Origin: G963677325 sp963677325
GTDB lineage: Bacteria > Bacteroidota > Bacteroidia > Bacteroidales > Prolixibacteraceae
Assembly (NCBI GenBank): GCA_963677325.2
Contig: CAXXGM010000003.1
Location: 620,001 to 684,000 of the forward strand
DNA: 64,000 bases
Reading direction: 5' to 3'
The notes beneath the pieces are model-generated. The model was not told where the DNA came from, made no database searches, and was given only the letters and a program-made list of their open reading frames with translations. Shown piece by piece: positions 18,177 through 27,118 of this stretch. Position numbers and translations under genes: made by a program. Every line of letters starts with the position of its first letter. Positions within the stretch are counted from its first letter, which is position 1.

Positions 18177-19805
18177 ATGGAAAGAAAAGCTTTTCTTAAA
18201 AATGTAAGTTACGGGATCGCGGGTATGCTGTCGTTCCTGCAAGCTGAGGGAGCCAATCCCTCCAAACCCAATGTAGTATTCATTCTGGCCGACGATCTGG
18301 GCTGGATGGATACCCAATGTTATGGAAGCAGGTTTTACGAAACTCCAAATATTGACCGTCTGGCAAAACAGGGGGTTCGTTTTACCAATGCTTATGCAGC
18401 CTGCCACGTTTCTTCACCCACACGCGGAAGTATCTTATCGGGGCAATATCCTGCCAGGACCCATTTAAGCGACTGGCTTCCGGGCCGTAAGAACTTCCCT
18501 TTTCAAAAGCTGACCAATGCAGTTCCTGTACAACATTTACCGTATGAACAGGGTGGAGACGCACGGCCAAGCGTCTCTACTTTCCCGGCGGTAATGAAGG
18601 AGAATGGTTATAAAACGGCCATTATCGGGAAATGGCACCTCGGTGAGGATTCAGCAACCTGTCAGCGCCAGGGATTTGATCTGCACGTTCCCTCAGGTTG
18701 GTTAAGAGGGTGGCCGGCAGAAAGTTATTTTTCTCCTTATAAAATGCCCGGACTGCAAGACGGTCCAAACGGAGAGTATCTAACTGACCGGATGACGGAT
18801 GAAGCCATTAAATTCATGACCGAAAACAAGGAACAGCCATTCTTCCTGTATCTGTCTCATTTTGCAGTGCATGATCCCATACAGGGCCGACCGGATCTGG
18901 TTAAAAAATACCAGGCTAAATTAGCCAGGATGCAGAAACCATCCGGTAAGCCTTTTATCCTGGAAGGGAATCCAGATGATCAGAATCCTCTTTCCCGGGA
19001 AGAAATGAATAAATTGCTTGATAATCCGCAATACCAGGCATTCAGTGTTCTGCCTCACCGGATTGTGAAAATAAAGCAATTCCAGGATAACGTGCAGTTT
19101 GCTGCCATGGTGGAAAGCCTGGATGAAAGTGTTGGAAGGATCCTGGAGAAGCTGAAGGAATTAAAACTGGAAGACAATACCATTGTTATCTTTTTTGCCG
19201 ATAACGGAGGAATGTCTGCCGGTAATTTCGGAAATCCCCGCCGGGTCATTAATCCTGAGAAACTTGATCAGGCCTATTCCACTTCCAATTTACCTCTGCG
19301 CGGAGGAAAAGGATGGCTTTACGAAGGAGGGATACGCGAGCCTTTGATCGTAAAATGGCCCGGGAAAACAGGTAGGGGTGTTGTTTGTGATGTCCCCGTG
19401 ATTAGTGTAGATTTCTATCCAACGATCGTGGAAATGACCGGTAAAAATCCATCTTCTCTGAATCATGTGCAGGATGGCGTAAGCATTTTACCATTGCTGA
19501 AAGGAGGAAAGAAGCAGGCGGATCTGGTGAACAGACCTATTTTCTGGCATTTCCCTCATTACAGCAATCACGGAATGCAGAGCCCGGGCAGCGCTGTCCG
19601 CATGGGAGACTACAAACTGCTTCATTATCTTGAAAACAATACGGTTCAGTTGTTCAATCTGGCCAAAGATCCCGGAGAACAGAATGATCTGGCTTTGAAA
19701 GAACCTGCAAAAGCAAAGCAATTATTGAATTTGCTGGATCAATGGAGGATAGATGTTAAAGCAGACATGATGTCGCCTAACCCGGAATTTAAGAACATAG
19801 AATAA
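18177..19805 (+). CDS. Secreted S1-family sulfatase
   Basis: 542 residues with a short N-terminal export signal. The metal-site start A-D-D-L-G (D39, D40) and the activation motif S79-x-P81-x-R83 are intact. The residue to be converted to formylglycine is Ser, so an anSME-type maturase encoded elsewhere is required. W-H-L-G near 155 and A-D-N-G-G near 343 are also standard. It removes sulfate esters from a glycan. An odd point is that residues about 127-134 are encoded by a REP-like palindrome (18556-18577) read in frame, just before the A-V-M-K-E-N-G-Y-K-T segment. The substrate subfamily cannot be assigned by eye. Confidence 0.9.
   Translation: MERKAFLKNVSYGIAGMLSFLQAEGANPSKPNVVFILADDLGWMDTQCYGSRFYETPNIDRLAKQGVRFTNAYAACHVSSPTRGSILSGQYPARTHLSDWLPGRKNFPFQKLTNAVPVQHLPYEQGGDARPSVSTFPAVMKENGYKTAIIGKWHLGEDSATCQRQGFDLHVPSGWLRGWPAESYFSPYKMPGLQDGPNGEYLTDRMTDEAIKFMTENKEQPFFLYLSHFAVHDPIQGRPDLVKKYQAKLARMQKPSGKPFILEGNPDDQNPLSREEMNKLLDNPQYQAFSVLPHRIVKIKQFQDNVQFAAMVESLDESVGRILEKLKELKLEDNTIVIFFADNGGMSAGNFGNPRRVINPEKLDQAYSTSNLPLRGGKGWLYEGGIREPLIVKWPGKTGRGVVCDVPVISVDFYPTIVEMTGKNPSSLNHVQDGVSILPLLKGGKKQADLVNRPIFWHFPHYSNHGMQSPGSAVRMGDYKLLHYLENNTVQLFNLAKDPGEQNDLALKEPAKAKQLLNLLDQWRIDVKADMMSPNPEFKNIE
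18556..18577. repeat. REP-like palindrome inside the sulfatase
   Basis: Arms GAGACGC / GCGTCTC surround an 8-bp centre. It adds residues G-G-D-A-R-P-S-V-S without breaking the frame. A similar GAGACAAGGC palindrome lies between genes at 30766-30788. Confidence 0.65.
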
Positions 19806-19811
19806 GGACGT

Positions 19812-19970
19812 AAAATAGCTCACAAAGTATCACAAAGTTGGACACAAAGTTTCACAAAAGAATAAAATTAAATTAACGACACAGACATTGTGTTACTTCG
19901 TGAAAGATATAGTGCGACATTGTGGCCCAAAAAAATAGCTCACAAAGTCTCACAAAGTTGGACACAAAGT
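19812..19970. repeat. Two 39-bp direct repeats with CACAAAGT units
   Basis: Copies at 19812-19850 and 19932-19970 differ at one or two bases, and each holds three CACAAAGT octamers. They fill most of the 227-bp gap between the sulfatase and the ADP-ribosylglycohydrolase. No reading frame was seen. Confidence 0.85.
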
Positions 19971-20032
19971 ACCAAAAATGAATACAATACACAACTTAGT
20001 GTGACTTAGTAACCTTAAACAATAATAATAAT

Positions 20033-21565
20033 ATGAAACTTCAACTGAAATTAACTGTACTATCCATTTTACTTGCCGCCACTGCTCTGGCGGGGGTTCC
20101 GGATAAAATTACCTTATCGAAGGCCGCTTTGCTGAATAAAATCAAAGGGGGATGGGCCGGGCAAACCATTGGCGTGACTTATGGAGGCCCGACCGAATTC
20201 AGGTACAAGGGGATTCTTATTCCCGACACCACAAGGATTAAATGGTATGATGAATACGTGAAATGGTATTTCCTTAACAAGCCCGGATTGTACGATGACC
20301 TTTACATGGATCTGACTTTTGTCCAGGAATTTGAGCGGCTGGGATTGAATGCTCCAGTTGATTCCATAGCCAAATCTTTTGCAAATGCAGATTTCATGCT
20401 GTGGCATGCCAACCAGGCTGCCCGGTATAATATACTTCAGGGGATTATGCCTCCTGCTTCGGGGAACTGGAAGAATAACCTTCATTCCTCGTGCATTGAC
20501 TTCCAGATAGAGGCTGATTTTGCAGGGCTGATGTCGCCGGGGATGGTTAATACAGCCTCCAAAATCTGTGACAGGATCGGTCACATCATGAATTACGGAG
20601 ATGGTTGGTATGGAGGAGTTTATGTGGCAGCCATGTATACCCTGGCCTTTGTCTCCGATGATATTGATTTTATTATTCGGGAAGGGTTAAAAGCTATACC
20701 GGCCAAAAGCCATTATTATCAATGCATGATGCAGGTTATCAACTGGAGCAAGAAATATCCGGATGATTGGAAGAAGGTATGGAATGAGGTGGAAAACTCA
20801 TCCTGGAGAGAGAGCTGCCCAAGGGGAATTGATGATAAATTTAATATTGAAGCCACTGTAAATTCTGCCTATGTACTGATTGGTTTAATTTACGGCCAGG
20901 GTGATTTTTTTAAAACAATGGATATAGCCACCCGGTGCGGACAGGATTCGGATTGTAATCCTTCCACTGCCGGCGGTATCTTAGGCGTTATTCTCGGATA
21001 CGATAAAATACCGCCGCGTTGGTTAGGTCCTTTGCAAAAAGCGGAGGATATCGATTTCCAGTATACTTCGATGTCATTAAACGAAACGTACCGGGTGGGG
21101 ATGAAACATGCTCTGGAAGAAATAACTTTAAACGGAGGAAAAATCGAGGGTGAAAATATCACCATCAGGGTGCAGAAACCTCAACCGGTTAAGCTGGAAC
21201 AAGCGCCAAAAATGGTTTCTCATAAAATAGCCTTTGAAGGCGCCGCTCCATTTAAAAATGGAAGAGGCTTTTCAATGGAGCAGTTTCCGAAGATTGATTT
21301 TGAGGGAACCGGCATCGCTATCAATGGACGGTTAAATGGTGATAAATCAAGATTTCCGGATTATGTGGCTGAAGTCGATTTTAAGGTTGATGGTCATAAA
21401 GTGAAAACGATGAAACTTCCTTCGGATCCGCTCAGAGCAGCAACAGAATTGTTCTGGGTATTTGATCTGCCGCAGGGAAAGCATACGCTTGAATTTAACT
21501 GGAAGAATAAACAGGAAGGCATCAATATTTTGTTTGAGAACAGGATTGAATACTCAAAGAATTAA
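20033..21565 (+). CDS. Secreted ADP-ribosylglycohydrolase-family protein
   Basis: 510 residues with a signal peptide (about 1-21). It carries the ADP-ribosylglycohydrolase fold: K-I-K-G-G-W-A-G-Q-T-I-G at about 33-44, an acidic Y-D-D-L-Y-M-D motif with D88, D89 and D93, and G-Q-D305-S-D307-C-N at 303-309, the counterpart of the usual G-x-D-T-D metal motif. A beta-sandwich-like C-terminal region (about 390-510) may bind carbohydrate. The family cleaves N- or O-glycosidic bonds to ribose. The next genes are ribokinase and a permease, so it may release ribose from ribosylated or nucleoside-derived substrates. The last two codons lie in a heptamer repeat. Confidence 0.82.
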   Translation: MKLQLKLTVLSILLAATALAGVPDKITLSKAALLNKIKGGWAGQTIGVTYGGPTEFRYKGILIPDTTRIKWYDEYVKWYFLNKPGLYDDLYMDLTFVQEFERLGLNAPVDSIAKSFANADFMLWHANQAARYNILQGIMPPASGNWKNNLHSSCIDFQIEADFAGLMSPGMVNTASKICDRIGHIMNYGDGWYGGVYVAAMYTLAFVSDDIDFIIREGLKAIPAKSHYYQCMMQVINWSKKYPDDWKKVWNEVENSSWRESCPRGIDDKFNIEATVNSAYVLIGLIYGQGDFFKTMDIATRCGQDSDCNPSTAGGILGVILGYDKIPPRWLGPLQKAEDIDFQYTSMSLNETYRVGMKHALEEITLNGGKIEGENITIRVQKPQPVKLEQAPKMVSHKIAFEGAAPFKNGRGFSMEQFPKIDFEGTGIAINGRLNGDKSRFPDYVAEVDFKVDGHKVKTMKLPSDPLRAATELFWVFDLPQGKHTLEFNWKNKQEGINILFENRIEYSKN

Positions 21566-21611
21566 GAATTAAGAATTAAGAATTAAGAATTAAGAATTAA
21601 GAATTAAGAAT
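21559..21611. repeat. Heptamer tandem repeat (GAATTAA), about 7.5 copies
   Basis: The same unit as at 15254-15382. The first copy supplies the last codon and stop of the ADP-ribosylglycohydrolase gene. Confidence 0.95.
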
Positions 21612-21708
21612 CCTTTATAGGATGTATCGGGAGTTAAGAATCACGAATTAAGTACTTCGGAGATAGAGTTAATTCTACAAGAGGGTTTTTAGTAACCCTC
21701 GGAAATAC

Positions 21709-21858
21709 AACCTAATCTCTCTAACAACACCTCAGTAGAAGTGGACGAGAGAGAAAAACCAACCTAATTACCTGATTATTTTAAATTAGGTAATCAGGTG
21801 GGTGAAGGGGTAAAATCAATCATCTCTACTGAGGTGTTTTTTAAAAGATTAGGTTATC
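21709..21858. repeat. Diverged core of the foldback element, copy C
   Basis: Keeps the inverted pair AACCTAATCT...AGATTAGGTT, the CACCTCAGTAG/CTACTGAGGTG arms and an inner hairpin around ACCTAATTACCTGA, but the inner loop is rearranged and the GCGAATTAAG ends are not recognisable. It ends 57 bp before the ribokinase start. Confidence 0.75.
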
Positions 21859-21915
21859 TATTCCAATCTTAAGAGTTAACAAAAGGAATCAAGGGGAAAA
21901 GTAAAATTTTAAACA

Positions 21916-22845
21916 ATGTCAAAAATACTCGTAATAGGGAGTTCTAATACCGATCTGATTACAACAGTGAAAGACTTTCCTGCGGCCGGAGAAACCATCC
22001 AGGGGAACTCTTTTCTGCAGGCCATGGGAGGGAAAGGCGCCAATCAGGCGGTAGCCGCTCACAAAGCAGGGGGTGATGTTAAATTTATTACCTGTCTGGG
22101 CACAGATCCAAACGGGCAGAATGCCTTAATGTATTACAGGGAACAGGGACTCGATGTTTCCTCTTCCCTTATTGTCGATTCCGCCCCATCCGGAACGGCT
22201 GTTATTCTCGTGGATGAAAAAGGCGAGAACTGCATTGTCATTACTCCCGGCGCCAATAATCTGCTCAGTCCGGAATATATTAAGCAGATAGAGCATGAAA
22301 TTGAATCCTGTGACATGGTTGTCCTGCAGATGGAGATTCCTTATGAAACTGTTCAAACCATCTGCAGCGTGGCACAAAAATTTGGTAAAAGAGTCATGCT
22401 AAATGTAGCCCCTGCCGGCCCGGTTGACAGGGAACTGCTCATGCAAACAGATATTCTGGTTGTCAATGAAACGGAAGCCGAGACTATCTCCGGACAAAAG
22501 ATCAGTGAAGCAGGAATGAATGCTGTTGTTGATTCTTTGCTGATGATGGGTGCAAAAACTGTGGTTTTGACTTTAGGCAAACAGGGATCTTTGGTTAAAA
22601 GCGAACAGATTGAATTATTTGTGCCGGCCTTTACGGTTGAGGCAGTCGACAGTACTGCTGCCGGAGATACTTTTTGCGGGGCATTGGCTGCCGAACTCAG
22701 CAGGGGGCATGATTGGGCTGAAGCGTTGAAATTTGCTACCGCTGCCGCAGCTATCTCTGTGACGCGTATGGGGGCTCAACCCTCCATTCCTTTTGAAAGG
22801 GAAGTGCAAGAGTTTTTGGAAAAGGCTATAGGCTTTAGACTATAG
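21916..22845 (+). CDS. rbsK: Ribokinase (PfkB family)
   Basis: 309 residues with both PfkB signatures: G-G-K-G-A-N-Q at 38-44 and D245-S-T-A-A-G-D251, the latter carrying the catalytic Asp. The N-terminus has the ribose-binding N-T-D motif (11-13). It phosphorylates ribose to ribose 5-phosphate in the cytoplasm. The neighbours, an ADP-ribosylglycohydrolase upstream and a sugar permease downstream, fit a ribose route. The final residues K-A-I-G-F-R-L are encoded by a heptamer repeat that spans the stop codon, so the native C-terminus has been replaced or extended. Confidence 0.92.
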   Translation: MSKILVIGSSNTDLITTVKDFPAAGETIQGNSFLQAMGGKGANQAVAAHKAGGDVKFITCLGTDPNGQNALMYYREQGLDVSSSLIVDSAPSGTAVILVDEKGENCIVITPGANNLLSPEYIKQIEHEIESCDMVVLQMEIPYETVQTICSVAQKFGKRVMLNVAPAGPVDRELLMQTDILVVNETEAETISGQKISEAGMNAVVDSLLMMGAKTVVLTLGKQGSLVKSEQIELFVPAFTVEAVDSTAAGDTFCGALAAELSRGHDWAEALKFATAAAAISVTRMGAQPSIPFEREVQEFLEKAIGFRL

Positions 22846-22942
22846 GCTTTAGGTAAGGAAGTGGCGATGTAAACTCTTAAACCTAAAGTCTAAAGTCTAA
22901 AGTCTAAAGTCTAAAGTCTAAAGTCTATAGCCTAAAGCCTTT
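22823..22942. repeat. Inverted heptamer tracts around the ribokinase stop
   Basis: Left part: AGGCTATAGGCTTTAGAC-type units across the stop codon (22823-22853). Right part: about seven units of TAAAGTC ending in CTATAGCCTAAAGCC (22882-22942). The two are complementary and could pair as an imperfect terminator-like stem. The same repeat family recurs at 61651-61747. Confidence 0.9.
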
Positions 22943-22978
22943 ATGAATATTAACAAACAATTAAAAAACTAGATCACC

Positions 22979-23980
22979 ATGTTTATTGTAGAAAGTTATG
23001 CGATGGCGATTATCTTTTGTGTGATCACCATGTTGTGTTGGGGCTCATGGGGCAATACCCAGAAACTGGCCGGTAAAACCTGGCGTTATGAATTATTCTA
23101 TTGGGATTATGTCCTTGGGGTACTATTGATTTCACTGATCTTTGCCCTCACGATGGGAAGTTTTGGCGAAAACGGAAGGAGTTTCCTTAACGATCTTGCA
23201 CAGGCAGATTTTAAGAATATCGGAAGCGCCTTTCTTGGCGGTATTATTTTTAATGCCGCTAACATACTTTTAAGCACTGCGATTGCGATTGCCGGAATGG
23301 CCGTTGCATTCCCGGTAGGGATCGGCCTTGCGCTTGTCCTTGGCGTTATCATTAATTATATGGGCTCGCAAAAAGGGGATCCTTTATTCCTGTTTCTTGG
23401 AGTGGCACTGATTACTGTTGCCATCATTGTTAATGCCATTGCCTATAAAAAAGCGTCAGCAGGAAATCAGAAGGTAACCTCTAAAGGAATCTTTATTTCA
23501 ATCCTGGCGGGTTTGCTGATGTCATTCTTCTATCGCTTTGTCGCTGCTTCCATGGATCTGGATAACTTTGTCTCCCCTGCGGCTGGTTTGATGACACCTT
23601 ACACGGCCATGGTGATTTTTGCCATCGGTATCTTCATCAGCAATTTCGTTTTCAATACCATTCTGATGAACAAACCCATCAGCGGAGAGCCTACCAACTA
23701 TAAAGAATATTTTAAAGGGAAACTACCGATCCATATGGTAGGCGTTTTGGGTGGAATTATTTGGGGGATTGGCAATTCACTCAACCTGATTGCGGCTGGA
23801 AAAGCCGGAGCCGCCATTTCATACGGATTAGGTCAGGGAGCAACCCTTGTAGCAGCCTTTTGGGGAGTATTTATCTGGAAGGAATTTAAAGGTTCGCCAA
23901 AAAATACCAATGTCATGCTTCTTTTTATGTTTATTCTCTTTGTATTGGGAATAATTTTCATTATTTATGCAGGACAATGA
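22979..23980 (+). CDS. GRP/ureide-permease-type sugar transporter (DMT superfamily)
   Basis: 333 residues that are almost entirely hydrophobic, with about ten predicted membrane helices. The N-terminal Y-A-M-A-I...C-W-G-S-W-G-N-T-Q-K, the Y-W-D-Y segment, and internal G-G-I-I-F-N-A-A-N-I-L-L resemble the bacterial GRP/ureide-permease group of the drug/metabolite transporter superfamily. It sits in the inner membrane. Being next to ribokinase, ribose is the likely cargo, by analogy with a permease in the Bacteroides ribose locus. Cargo is inferred from context only. Confidence 0.8.
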   Translation: MFIVESYAMAIIFCVITMLCWGSWGNTQKLAGKTWRYELFYWDYVLGVLLISLIFALTMGSFGENGRSFLNDLAQADFKNIGSAFLGGIIFNAANILLSTAIAIAGMAVAFPVGIGLALVLGVIINYMGSQKGDPLFLFLGVALITVAIIVNAIAYKKASAGNQKVTSKGIFISILAGLLMSFFYRFVAASMDLDNFVSPAAGLMTPYTAMVIFAIGIFISNFVFNTILMNKPISGEPTNYKEYFKGKLPIHMVGVLGGIIWGIGNSLNLIAAGKAGAAISYGLGQGATLVAAFWGVFIWKEFKGSPKNTNVMLLFMFILFVLGIIFIIYAGQ

Positions 23981-24057
23981 TTAAATAGTCGGGTGTGACA
24001 AAAGGATAGCGCTGATAAGGAGCTAATTGGCTGGAAGTTGTTCCAGTTTTTCACCAT

Positions 24058-24083
24058 AACCCCGAGGGACCATCCCCGGGGTT
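24058..24083 (+). terminator. Hairpin terminator after the permease
   Basis: AACCCCG-a-GGGA and TCCCCGGGGTT form an 11-bp stem with one bulged A and a small loop, followed by a T-rich stretch. It ends the ribokinase/permease transcript. Confidence 0.65.
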
Positions 24084-24368
24084 TGTGTTATATTCCTGTA
24101 ACAAAGCTTAAAGGGAAATTACACCAATATTACGGTATCATTACACCAACCAAAATTAAATCAGGCTTAGACAATTATTATGACACGTGAGTCACTTAAG
24201 CCCAAAATAACAGGGATACAAAAAGGGGAATTAGACTAAAAGCCTGTTACGTTTAGTATCTGTTTGAAGTCTTTCAGACAGAAATTTGAACTTATGTTAG
24301 CAAACAATTGAAATGGAAACTATATATTTGGAGAAAATTATTGAATTGAGAATTAATCGGTCTGATTG

Positions 24369-24412
24369 ACTGCTCTGGACAGTAATTAAAATCAATTACT
24401 GTCCAGAGCAGT
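24369..24412. promoter_or_regulatory. Perfect 19-bp inverted repeat with 6-bp loop
   Basis: Arms ACTGCTCTGGACAGTAATT and its exact complement lie in the 650-bp gap between the permease and GH20. There is no T-run and it is 219 bp from the GH20 start. It could be a terminator on either strand, a binding site, or a trace of a small element. I see nothing else in 24084-24630 except AT-rich sequence. Confidence 0.5.
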
Positions 24413-24630
24413 TAGAATGTGGTATTGTAAAAATGGACTTTATCTGTTGCGTTAAATTAATATGATGGACTTATTCAATTGCCGTATCTGTAAATTAGTG
24501 CTATTCCTGACCGTAAGTCATATATTGAAGGAAACTATGAACCGGTTAATTCAAGATGCGCTCCCAGCTCTGGTGAAATCCTGGTCGGGAAAGTACTGCA
24601 ATTATTGAATGAATTAAAACTTAAATAATT

Positions 24631-26661
24631 ATGAAAAATCTTGTTTTCTTGTTGCTCCTGTTCGCAATAACGGCAAACGCCCAGTTGCATAATACAATTC
24701 TGCCACAACCCCAGAAAGTTACGTATGGTGAGGGGAAACTGGCAGTTAAAGGTTTGACTATTGGATTTGCTTCAAAACCAAGTCAGGAAGATAAATTCGC
24801 TGCAAAGGAGCTTGCCGGAGTATTGTCAAAAATTACTTCCGCAAAAGTTTTCATCAAGGATACCCAAATTTCAGGTCCTGCCATCATTTTTCAACGTACC
24901 GGCGATCTCAGTCAGTTACCGATGACGGGAGAGAAATCCGGCCCTGATTCAAGGGAATCTTACAAGATCAAGATTACTAACAATAATGTCAGGATAACCG
25001 CCTCGTCTTCAACAGGATTGTTTTACGCGGTTCAGACGCTTCGTCAGATGGTTGAAGAAACCGGAGATAAAGCCATCTTCCCTGTAGCGGAAATAGAAGA
25101 CTGGCCATCACTGGCATACCGGGGATTCATGATGGATATGAGCCATTCTCAATTGCCTAAGATTGAAGAAATAAAGCATCAGATTGATTTTTTAGCCAGC
25201 TGGAAGGCTAATCAATACTATTTCTATTCTGAATGCAGCATTGAACTGGATGGCTATCCCCTTTTGATGCCGGATGCCCGCTACACAAAGGATCAGGTGA
25301 AAGATATCATTGCATACGGCAAAGAACGGCACATTGATGTTATTCCCAATATGGAATTATACGGTCATTTGCATGACTTATTCCGTCTGGAGCATTATTC
25401 TGACATGGCTGTCCTTCCACATGGAGGAGAATTTAAGCTGAATGATCCCCGGATTAAACCTTTACTGGAAGATTGGGTGGCACAGATTTCGCAGATTTTC
25501 CCCAGCCCATTTTTCCATATTGGGTTTGATGAGACACGTTTGATAGAATTGGAAGCGAAAAAGATAAACCGGCCGGCTGAGGAAGTTTACCTGGAGATGC
25601 TGAAGCTGACAACAGACATTGTTGAAAAACAGGGAAAGCGCCCCATGGTATGGGCCGATATGCTGCAAAAGTTTCCTTCCATCATTCTCCGGATTTCTCC
25701 AAAAGCTATCGCTGTTCCATGGCACTATGATCCATTGACAGATGCCCAATACGAACAAATGTTGGGACCCTTTGCCAAGGCCAATATCGATATGATCGTT
25801 CAGTCTGCTATTATGAATTACTGTTGGTTTGTGCCTGACTTCGAAACTTCTTTTAATAACCATGATGCCCTTATTAAGGCTGGCAAGAAATATAACGGCA
25901 TAGGTTTTATCAATTCGGGATGGACAGATGATATAATGACCATCATGCGCATGGGATACCCTGATATGGCTTATGGTTCTATCGCTTCCTGGCAGAGTGT
26001 ACCAATGGACAGAAACAATTTCTTTAAAAACTATGCACATACCCAATATTCGCCGGTGGTTGCCGATCAGATTGAAAAAGCTCATAATTCACTGATGAAA
26101 GCCGGGACCCTGATCAGGGAATCTTTGGGCCTGACGGATGTCGCAATCTGGGCAAATCCGTTTACCCCCAAATACCAGAAGCTGGTTGAGGCTAACAAAG
26201 AAAAGCTGCGCAACGGAAGGTTAGCGGCCGAAGATGCACAGATGTACATCAGAAGTGCGCTGAAATTCGGAGTTGATACTACTTCACTGGTAGCAATGCT
26301 TGCCGGAGCAAGAATGTTGGATTATGTGGCAATGAAATATCTTTACGCTTCTGAGATTGCCGGCTTCTGGAAAGAAGTGAATGACAACCCAACAGGAAGT
26401 AATTACTGGGTTTTGATCTGTATTGAAACACAAGATAAGTACCATTCCCGGATTTCGGATATGCTGGATGTAATTATAGAAACCAAGGAAGCCTTCAAAA
26501 GAGCGTGGATGAATGAATATGAACCTTTCCGTTTGGGTGTTGCCCTTGGAAAGTATGATCTGGAATTTCAATATTGGTTGAAATTGCAAAGGCGGATGGA
26601 GAATCTGAGCTTCAAAGAAGGTGAAGCTTTGCCTCCGCTGGAAAAAATTACTGACATTTAG
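24631..26661 (+). CDS. GH20 beta-N-acetylhexosaminidase
   Basis: 676 residues with a signal peptide (about 1-17). The N-terminal GH20b-like domain (about 20-155: L-P-Q-P-Q-K-V, G-L-F-Y-A-V-Q-T-L-R-Q-M) precedes a TIM barrel with Y-R-G-F-M-M-D-M-S-H, and the catalytic pair D300-E301 in H-I-G-F-D-E-T is intact. GH20 enzymes remove terminal beta-linked GlcNAc or GalNAc by substrate-assisted catalysis. The C-terminal 200 residues are helical. It is monocistronic, with its own hairpin terminator, and lies at the end of the left half. Confidence 0.88.
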   Translation: MKNLVFLLLLFAITANAQLHNTILPQPQKVTYGEGKLAVKGLTIGFASKPSQEDKFAAKELAGVLSKITSAKVFIKDTQISGPAIIFQRTGDLSQLPMTGEKSGPDSRESYKIKITNNNVRITASSSTGLFYAVQTLRQMVEETGDKAIFPVAEIEDWPSLAYRGFMMDMSHSQLPKIEEIKHQIDFLASWKANQYYFYSECSIELDGYPLLMPDARYTKDQVKDIIAYGKERHIDVIPNMELYGHLHDLFRLEHYSDMAVLPHGGEFKLNDPRIKPLLEDWVAQISQIFPSPFFHIGFDETRLIELEAKKINRPAEEVYLEMLKLTTDIVEKQGKRPMVWADMLQKFPSIILRISPKAIAVPWHYDPLTDAQYEQMLGPFAKANIDMIVQSAIMNYCWFVPDFETSFNNHDALIKAGKKYNGIGFINSGWTDDIMTIMRMGYPDMAYGSIASWQSVPMDRNNFFKNYAHTQYSPVVADQIEKAHNSLMKAGTLIRESLGLTDVAIWANPFTPKYQKLVEANKEKLRNGRLAAEDAQMYIRSALKFGVDTTSLVAMLAGARMLDYVAMKYLYASEIAGFWKEVNDNPTGSNYWVLICIETQDKYHSRISDMLDVIIETKEAFKRAWMNEYEPFRLGVALGKYDLEFQYWLKLQRRMENLSFKEGEALPPLEKITDI

Positions 26662-26672
26662 AAAATAAAAGG

Positions 26673-26711
26673 ATGGATGTGCCAACAGAAAGAATCCGCC
26701 GGCACATCCAT
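26673..26711 (+). terminator. Hairpin after GH20
   Basis: 11-bp perfect arms ATGGATGTGCC / GGCACATCCAT with a 17-nt loop, starting 12 bp after the stop. Probably the GH20 terminator, though there is no clear T-run. Confidence 0.55.
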
Positions 26712-26942
26712 TCTTAAAAAGAAACGCTTGCTCCGGTCTTTTGTCAGTTAGCGTCTTTAGGTGTCAGATGTTTAGGGGGAAAAGATATTTCCCGCTGACC
26801 CGTTGTGCCTTTAGGTACAAAATGGGAATTATATTAAAATATTTTGTTCCTTAAAGGGACAACTTCCCGGATTTCAATCTTTTCTATCAACATTAGATCC
26901 CTAACGGGATTTATTATTAACGTGAGTTCGATCTAAGGAATA

Positions 26943-26974
26943 GATAACCTTATCAGTCGAAAACACCTCAGTAG
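26943..26974. repeat. Left half of a split foldback element, copy D
   Basis: Matches copies A/B from GATAACCT through CACCTCAGTAG and then stops abruptly. The matching right half resumes at 28724. Confidence 0.65.
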
Positions 26975-27118
26975 TCCCACAGGATCAAAAAATCCAGTCC
27001 AGCGCAAATAACAGAGGTGTTATATCCATACACATTCAACCCCTATCGGGGCTGTGGGGGTGGTGGATCTACTTTCCCCCAATTCCATTGGGGGTTATTC
27101 ACGCTTACTCCCTTCGGG

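Noticed and set aside
24601..24630. Possible small peptide or leader before GH20
   Set aside because: Only a few codons, without a convincing start or conservation.
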